Source: Pontimonas sp964350865 (GTDB lineage: Bacteria > Actinomycetota > Actinomycetes > Actinomycetales > Microbacteriaceae). Taken from it: 17,949 nucleotides of DNA. The position numbers and the translations under genes were made by a program. Under the pieces are notes generated by a model. That model searched no databases. It was given only the letters and a program-made list of their open reading frames with translations, and was not told the origin of the DNA. The stretch is taken from the NCBI GenBank assembly GCA_964350865.1, contig CAYGLJ010000021.1, forward strand, positions 1 to 17,949, given 5' to 3'. Positions 15,248 through 17,949 of the stretch are shown here, piece by piece. Numbering within the stretch: position 1 is the first letter of the stretch; each line of letters starts with the position of its first letter.

Positions 15248-15745
15248 GTGACGAAGCCTCCGCCTCTCCCTCCTGAGCACTTGCGCGACCCCGGAGACGC
15301 CTGGGTAGAGGGCCCGGATGGGACGAGGTACTGGGGGCGTTTTGGTGCTGCTGGACTTCTGGTGCTTCATCCACCGCGTGGAGTATTGCTGCAGTTGCGC
15401 GCGGAATGGTCGCATAGCGGCGGAACCTGGGGAATCCCCGGTGGGGCTTTGAAGATGGGTGAGGGTGCCGTCGATGCAGCGCTCCGGGAGTCACAAGAGG
15501 AAGCAGGCGTTCCCGCCGACTATGTCCGCGTTCTCGAGACGAGTGTTCTGGATCTAGGTTTCTGGTCATACACCACCGTGCTCGGAGTAGCGGATGACTA
15601 CTTCGAGCCGGTGGCGATGGACCTGGAGAGCGCTGCTCTTGAGTGGGTTCCTATCAACGATGTCCTGGACCGCGAACTTCACCCTGCGTTTCACCGCGCA
15701 TGGCCTGACCTTCGTGACCGCCTCGCTTTTCACCAGAGTGGCTAG
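15248..15745 (+). CDS. Nudix hydrolase, substrate unknown
   Basis: A 165-residue Nudix protein. The catalytic box is complete: Gly66-x5-Glu72-x7-Arg80-Glu81-Ser-x-Glu84-Glu85-x-Gly87-Val88. The preceding WGIPGGAL and the aromatic SGGTW segment fit small MutT-like enzymes. The substrate cannot be deduced; nucleoside di- or triphosphates are the family default. The start is GTG, only 5 bp after der, with a weak purine-rich stretch (GGGAAGAAG) upstream, so coupling to der is likely. The C-terminal ELHPAFHRAWPDLRDRL helix looks like a normal Nudix ending. The last 92 bp overlap the convergent lipoprotein gene on the other strand, and no terminator is visible between the two. Confidence 0.88.
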   Translation: MTKPPPLPPEHLRDPGDAWVEGPDGTRYWGRFGAAGLLVLHPPRGVLLQLRAEWSHSGGTWGIPGGALKMGEGAVDAALRESQEEAGVPADYVRVLETSVLDLGFWSYTTVLGVADDYFEPVAMDLESAALEWVPINDVLDRELHPAFHRAWPDLRDRLAFHQSG

Positions 15746-16379
15746 CGCCAAGGTGTGAGGGCATCTGCTCGGGGGTGAGTGACCCACCGTTTTCTGCGGC
15801 GAGCTCAAACAGAGGGAGGTGTGATTCCAGGGAGGCCCGTCGCAAGTTCTCCAGCACTCGGATGAGAATCTCGTCCTCGGTCTGGGTGAGCAGTTCGTCA
15901 TACATGTCGACGTTGGCGATCTCGCCGGCAGCCCAGGCCTCTGCCGCGGTTTGCAGATCAGCCGGGGCTGACACTTCGCCGAGGTAGGGGTTCTCCGGGA
16001 CTTCATAGCCCATTCGCTCTAGCTGTCGAGTTAGGGCGTCAATGTGGCGCTCTTCGCCTTCTTTGATGCTGACATAGGGTTCGACATCACCGAACTCGTC
16101 GATGACTGCTTGATACATTGCTGCAGCTGCATACTCGCCATCTGGCCCGAAGAGTGCTGACCACGCAATGTGGGCGTCAGTTCCTTCGTCGGGAGCGTCG
16201 AGGGCATGCTCTTCCAGGACGGAAGAGTCCACTTCAGGAAGGTCTGCTGGGATTGAGCTGGTCTCGGCTTCCACTGCCGAGCTGGCTGTGTTGGGGGAGT
16301 CAAGTGCTGCGGTGCACCCGGCAACGGTGAGGCTCACCCCTGTGACGAGAGCGAAAGTGGTGATGAGTGTACGAGCCAT
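15654..16379 (-). CDS. DUF2202 ferritin-like lipoprotein
   Basis: A 241-residue predicted lipoprotein. Residues 1-22 are a signal peptide with the lipobox VAGC (Cys22), followed by a Ser/Glu/Asp-rich linker to about 65. Residues about 68-198 form a four-helix ferritin-like domain of the DUF2202 type, with GEYAAAAMYQAVIDEFG, EGEERHIDAL, AGEIANVDMYDEL and RRASLESHLPLFE. Candidate metal ligands are Glu82, Glu109-x2-His112, Glu153, Glu185 and His187, an arrangement that resembles di-iron carboxylate proteins. No enzymatic activity is established for this family that I know of. The protein would sit on the outer face of the membrane. GAGGAA precedes the ATG, and an inverted repeat lies just upstream. 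The last 30 residues are Gly/His/Glu/Arg-rich and lie antisense to the Nudix gene, so this tail may be an accident of stop-codon loss. Confidence 0.87.
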   Translation of the reverse strand: MARTLITTFALVTGVSLTVAGCTAALDSPNTASSAVEAETSSIPADLPEVDSSVLEEHALDAPDEGTDAHIAWSALFGPDGEYAAAAMYQAVIDEFGDVEPYVSIKEGEERHIDALTRQLERMGYEVPENPYLGEVSAPADLQTAAEAWAAGEIANVDMYDELLTQTEDEILIRVLENLRRASLESHLPLFELAAENGGSLTPEQMPSHLGASHSGEKRGGHEGQAMRGETQGEVRGPGHR

Positions 16380-16395
16380 AATGTTTCCTCACAAT

Positions 16396-16425
16396 CTGTG
16401 TGTGCCATGTCGGCACTTCACACAG
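16396..16425. promoter_or_regulatory. Inverted repeat in the leader of the DUF2202 gene
   Basis: Arms CTGTGTG (16396-16402) and CACACAG (16419-16425) enclose a second nested pair, TGCC (16403-16406) and GGCA (16412-16415), around ATGTC. It lies just upstream of the Shine-Dalgarno site (16385-16390, minus strand) of the lipoprotein gene. It could be a repressor operator or an mRNA hairpin that affects initiation. No T tract follows on the minus strand, so it does not look like a terminator. Confidence 0.4.
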
Positions 16426-16477
16426 TAAGAACACTGCCTTTGGAAACCTTATGAATTATCTAAAGCTAGCCCTATTG

Positions 16478-16497
16478 TTTTCTATGCATTTTCTATG
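16478..16497. repeat. Short direct repeat in an AT-rich intergenic stretch
   Basis: TTTTCTATG occurs at 16478-16486 and again at 16489-16497, 11 bases apart (about one helical turn). It lies in the roughly 130-bp AT-rich region between the exchanger stop and the DUF2202 gene, upstream of a GATAAT-like hexamer on the minus strand. It could be an activator-binding site or chance in AT-rich DNA. No other gene is visible in 16380-16508. Confidence 0.3.
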
Positions 16498-16508
16498 AAG
16501 AAATAGAG

Positions 16509-17782
16509 CTACCCGCGGCCACCGGTCGCTGGCTTTTCACGAGCAAGGGCCTTACCGCGGTAAATGCCCACTTCGTATGCCGTGACGGCGATAAGGGTGA
16601 TGGCCACCAGAGGCAAAACAAACCACAGCATGATCGTGGTGAAGCCGNNNNNNNNNNNNNNNNNNNNNNNNNNNNNNNNNNNNNNNNNNNNNNNNNNNNN
16701 NNNNNNNNNNNNNNNNNNNNNNNNNNNNNNNNNNNNNNNNNNNNNNNAAGGGTGATGGCCACCAGAGGCAAAACAAACCACAGCATGATCGTGGTGAAGC
16801 CGGATGCCGCGTCGTGTTCCGTCGAGGCGAGGACGACATAGAGCAGGTAGGCGACATAGAGCGTGACAAATAGGGAGCCTTCCCACCGGGCAATGATGAA
16901 GCCGGTGAAAGCGATAGGCAGCAGCGCGAGGGCAGCCGCAAGCATAAGCGGCAGATCGAGAGCAATTGCTGCATCGGGCAGCGGGATTCCCTCTGCAAAA
17001 AGAATCGCGGGAAGTCCCAGGACGAGTCCGATGTTGAAGATATTGCTGCCCACTATATTTCCCACAGCCATATCTCTTTCGCCCCGGCGCAGCGCGACAA
17101 TCGAGGTGGCCAATTCGGGAAGCGAGGTGCCGATTGCCACGACAGTAAGGCCGACAACAAGGCTGCTTACCCCCAGGTCAAGAGCAATGTTCACCGCACC
17201 GGTGACAAGTGTCTGCGCCCCAAAGACCAGGAGGCCCACGCCCAGTGTCACAAGTATTCCGGCCAGCCATAACGGCACGGGCTTGCTGTTCACGGGCATG
17301 TCCGCGGGAGCGTATGCCGCGTCTTGAGATTCTTTACGCCCCACGATGATGCTCAGGACTGCATGCAGAATCAGTCCTCCAAGAAGCAGGATGCCATCGA
17401 TGAGGCCGAGCACTCCGTCCAGGCTGACGACTACCAGCAGGACCGAAATTCCGAGCATCACAGGAATGTCGAATCTCACGACTTGGCGTTGGATGACGAG
17501 GGGACTCAGAACCGCTGAGACGCCCAGGATGAGCAAGATGTTGGCAATGTTGCTGCCGATCACGTTTCCAATAGCAAGGCCGGGTTCTCCCTCAAGAACC
17601 GCTCCCACAGTGACGGCAAGCTCCGGGGCCGACGTGGCGGCTGAAACCACCACGAGTCCGATAACCAAGGGCGATATGCCTACTTTGACAGCAAGTGTGG
17701 AGGCTCCGCGGACAAGAGCCTCTCCACCGGCTATCAGCAGCGCGAGACCCACCACAACCAATCCGATATCAAGCAGAAGCAC
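16509..17782 (-). CDS. CaCA-family Na+/Ca2+ exchanger (YrbG type), interrupted by a false gap
   Basis: A polytopic inner-membrane antiporter with about ten hydrophobic segments and the two inverted alpha-repeats of the calcium/cation antiporter superfamily: SAATSAPELAVTV...GNVIGSNIANI (about 47-82) and AIGTSLPELATSI...GNIVGSNIFNI (about 213-248), with ion-binding Glu54 and Glu220. A hydrophilic loop at about 145-167 separates the halves. The ion preference (Ca2+ with Na+ or H+) is inferred. The record has 100 Ns inside the gene, flanked by two copies of the same 55 bp; removing the Ns and one copy gives exactly 373 codons. The protein then ends IAVTAYEVGIYRGK...GGRG at the stop at 16509. Reading straight through the Ns gives a wrong C-terminus ending at 16493. 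The start is GTG 17782, with no good Shine-Dalgarno site but a TAGGCT element six bases upstream. Confidence 0.9.
16593..16647. repeat. 55-bp duplicate, left copy (contig-end overlap)
   Basis: The 55 bases starting AAGGGTGATGGCC and ending GTGAAGCCG are identical to 16748-16802 on the other side of the N run. Identity is complete over all 55 bases and stops exactly at the gap edge, as expected of two contigs sharing an unmerged overlap. Confidence 0.97.
16648..16747. other. Assembly gap of exactly 100 Ns
   Basis: The run of N is exactly 100 bases, the conventional placeholder for a gap of unknown size. The identical flanking 55-mers show that the true gap is negative: the two contigs overlap and nothing is missing. 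Confidence 0.98.
16748..16802. repeat. 55-bp duplicate, right copy (contig-end overlap)
   Basis: Exact copy of 16593-16647, starting at the first base after the Ns. It encodes GFTTIMLWFVLPLVAITL of the exchanger on the minus strand; the left copy encodes the same residues when read in the matching frame. Confidence 0.97.
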
Positions 17783-17788
17783 AGGCTG

Positions 17789-17794
17789 AGCCTA
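17789..17794 (-). promoter_or_regulatory. Putative -10 element of the exchanger gene
   Basis: On the minus strand TAGGCT ends exactly six bases before the GTG start at 17782. This is the same layout as TAGACT before the parA-like gene. It suggests a leaderless transcript, consistent with the absence of a good Shine-Dalgarno site. No -35 is evident. Confidence 0.42.
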
Positions 17795-17854
17795 TCGAGC
17801 GAGACTGGCAAACGCGCTGTAACGTGCGGTGTCGAGGTGGCCGGCTCGAAACGC

Positions 17855-17860
17855 TAGACT
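17855..17860 (+). promoter_or_regulatory. Putative -10 element of the tRNA-Pro gene
   Basis: TAGACT lies about 35 bases upstream of the tRNA 5' end and matches the hexamer before the parA-like gene. GTCGAG at 17831-17836 is a weak -35 candidate with 18-base spacing. Transcription would begin near 17867 and give a leader of nearly 30 bases to be removed by RNase P. Confidence 0.4.
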
Positions 17861-17871
17861 CTCCTAGTTGC

Positions 17872-17887
17872 CGACAACGTATTGTCG
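17872..17887. repeat. Inverted repeat in the tRNA-Pro leader
   Basis: CGACAA (17872-17877) and TTGTCG (17882-17887) are perfect 6-bp arms around CGTA. The site lies between the putative promoter and the mature tRNA 5' end, so it would form a small hairpin in the precursor or act as a DNA-binding site. Confidence 0.4.
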
Positions 17888-17894
17888 ACTGCCA

Positions 17895-17949
<55 letters not shown>

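Noticed and set aside
108..15745. An undescribed defence or mobile system in the long + strand run
   Set aside because: Nearly every gene maps to a known core actinobacterial family in a conserved order. No toxin, nuclease, transposase or repeat array is present.
16593..16802. A biological 55-bp tandem or flanking repeat
   Set aside because: The identity ends exactly at both gap edges, the gap is the standard 100 Ns, and merging restores the reading frame. An assembly artefact explains everything.
16493..17782. A 429-residue reading frame through the N run, ending in a Ser/Pro/Cys-rich tail
   Set aside because: The tail is a wrong-frame translation of the second copy of the 55-bp duplicate. 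Collapsing the duplicate gives a membrane-protein-like C-terminus and a stop at 16509.

Overview
The window looks like chromosomal DNA of a moderately GC-rich actinobacterium, most likely from the Microbacteriaceae or a close relative. The basis is gene order: TPR protein, HAD phosphatase, small protein, tlyA, nadK, recN, pyrG, Nudix, xerD, a ParA-type ATPase, scpA, scpB, rluB, (tyrA), cmk, der. To my knowledge this closely follows the Rv1691-Rv1713 block of Mycobacterium tuberculosis. The genus assignment is inference; I could not run a search.

Layout. Bases 1-50 are the 3' end of a 5S rRNA, followed by a strong intrinsic terminator (59-87). From 108 to 15745 every gene is on the + strand and packed tightly, many with overlapping stop and start codons. 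The first part (108-7997) holds an Arg-rich TPR protein, a HAD-IIA phosphatase, a 46-residue protein, the rRNA methyltransferase TlyA, NAD kinase, RecN, CTP synthase and an ADP-ribose-type Nudix hydrolase. The second part (7981-15242) holds XerD, a ParA-family ATPase, condensin subunits ScpA and ScpB, pseudouridine synthase RluB, prephenate dehydrogenase, CMP kinase and the ribosome-assembly GTPase Der. A second Nudix gene ends the run. On the - strand are a DUF2202 ferritin-like lipoprotein (15654-16379) and a CaCA-family Na+/Ca2+ exchanger (16509-17782). A truncated tRNA-Pro(GGG) on the + strand closes the window.

How the genes fit together. The block joins ribosome maturation (5S, TlyA, RluB, Der), chromosome maintenance (RecN, XerD, ParA-like, ScpAB) and nucleotide or cofactor supply (NadK, PyrG, Cmk, Nudix). 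It is core housekeeping, and I see no mobile element, CRISPR array, prophage or defence island.

The most useful observations are these. (1) The 100-N gap at 16648-16747 is almost certainly false: an exact 55-bp duplicate flanks it, and merging the copies restores the exchanger frame to a clean 372-residue protein. (2) The DUF2202 lipoprotein overlaps the convergent Nudix gene by 92 bp and so gains a His/Gly/Glu-rich tail. (3) Several genes without Shine-Dalgarno sites have a TAGRCT-like -10 element six bases before the start codon, suggesting leaderless transcripts. I did not find a convincing new multi-gene system.
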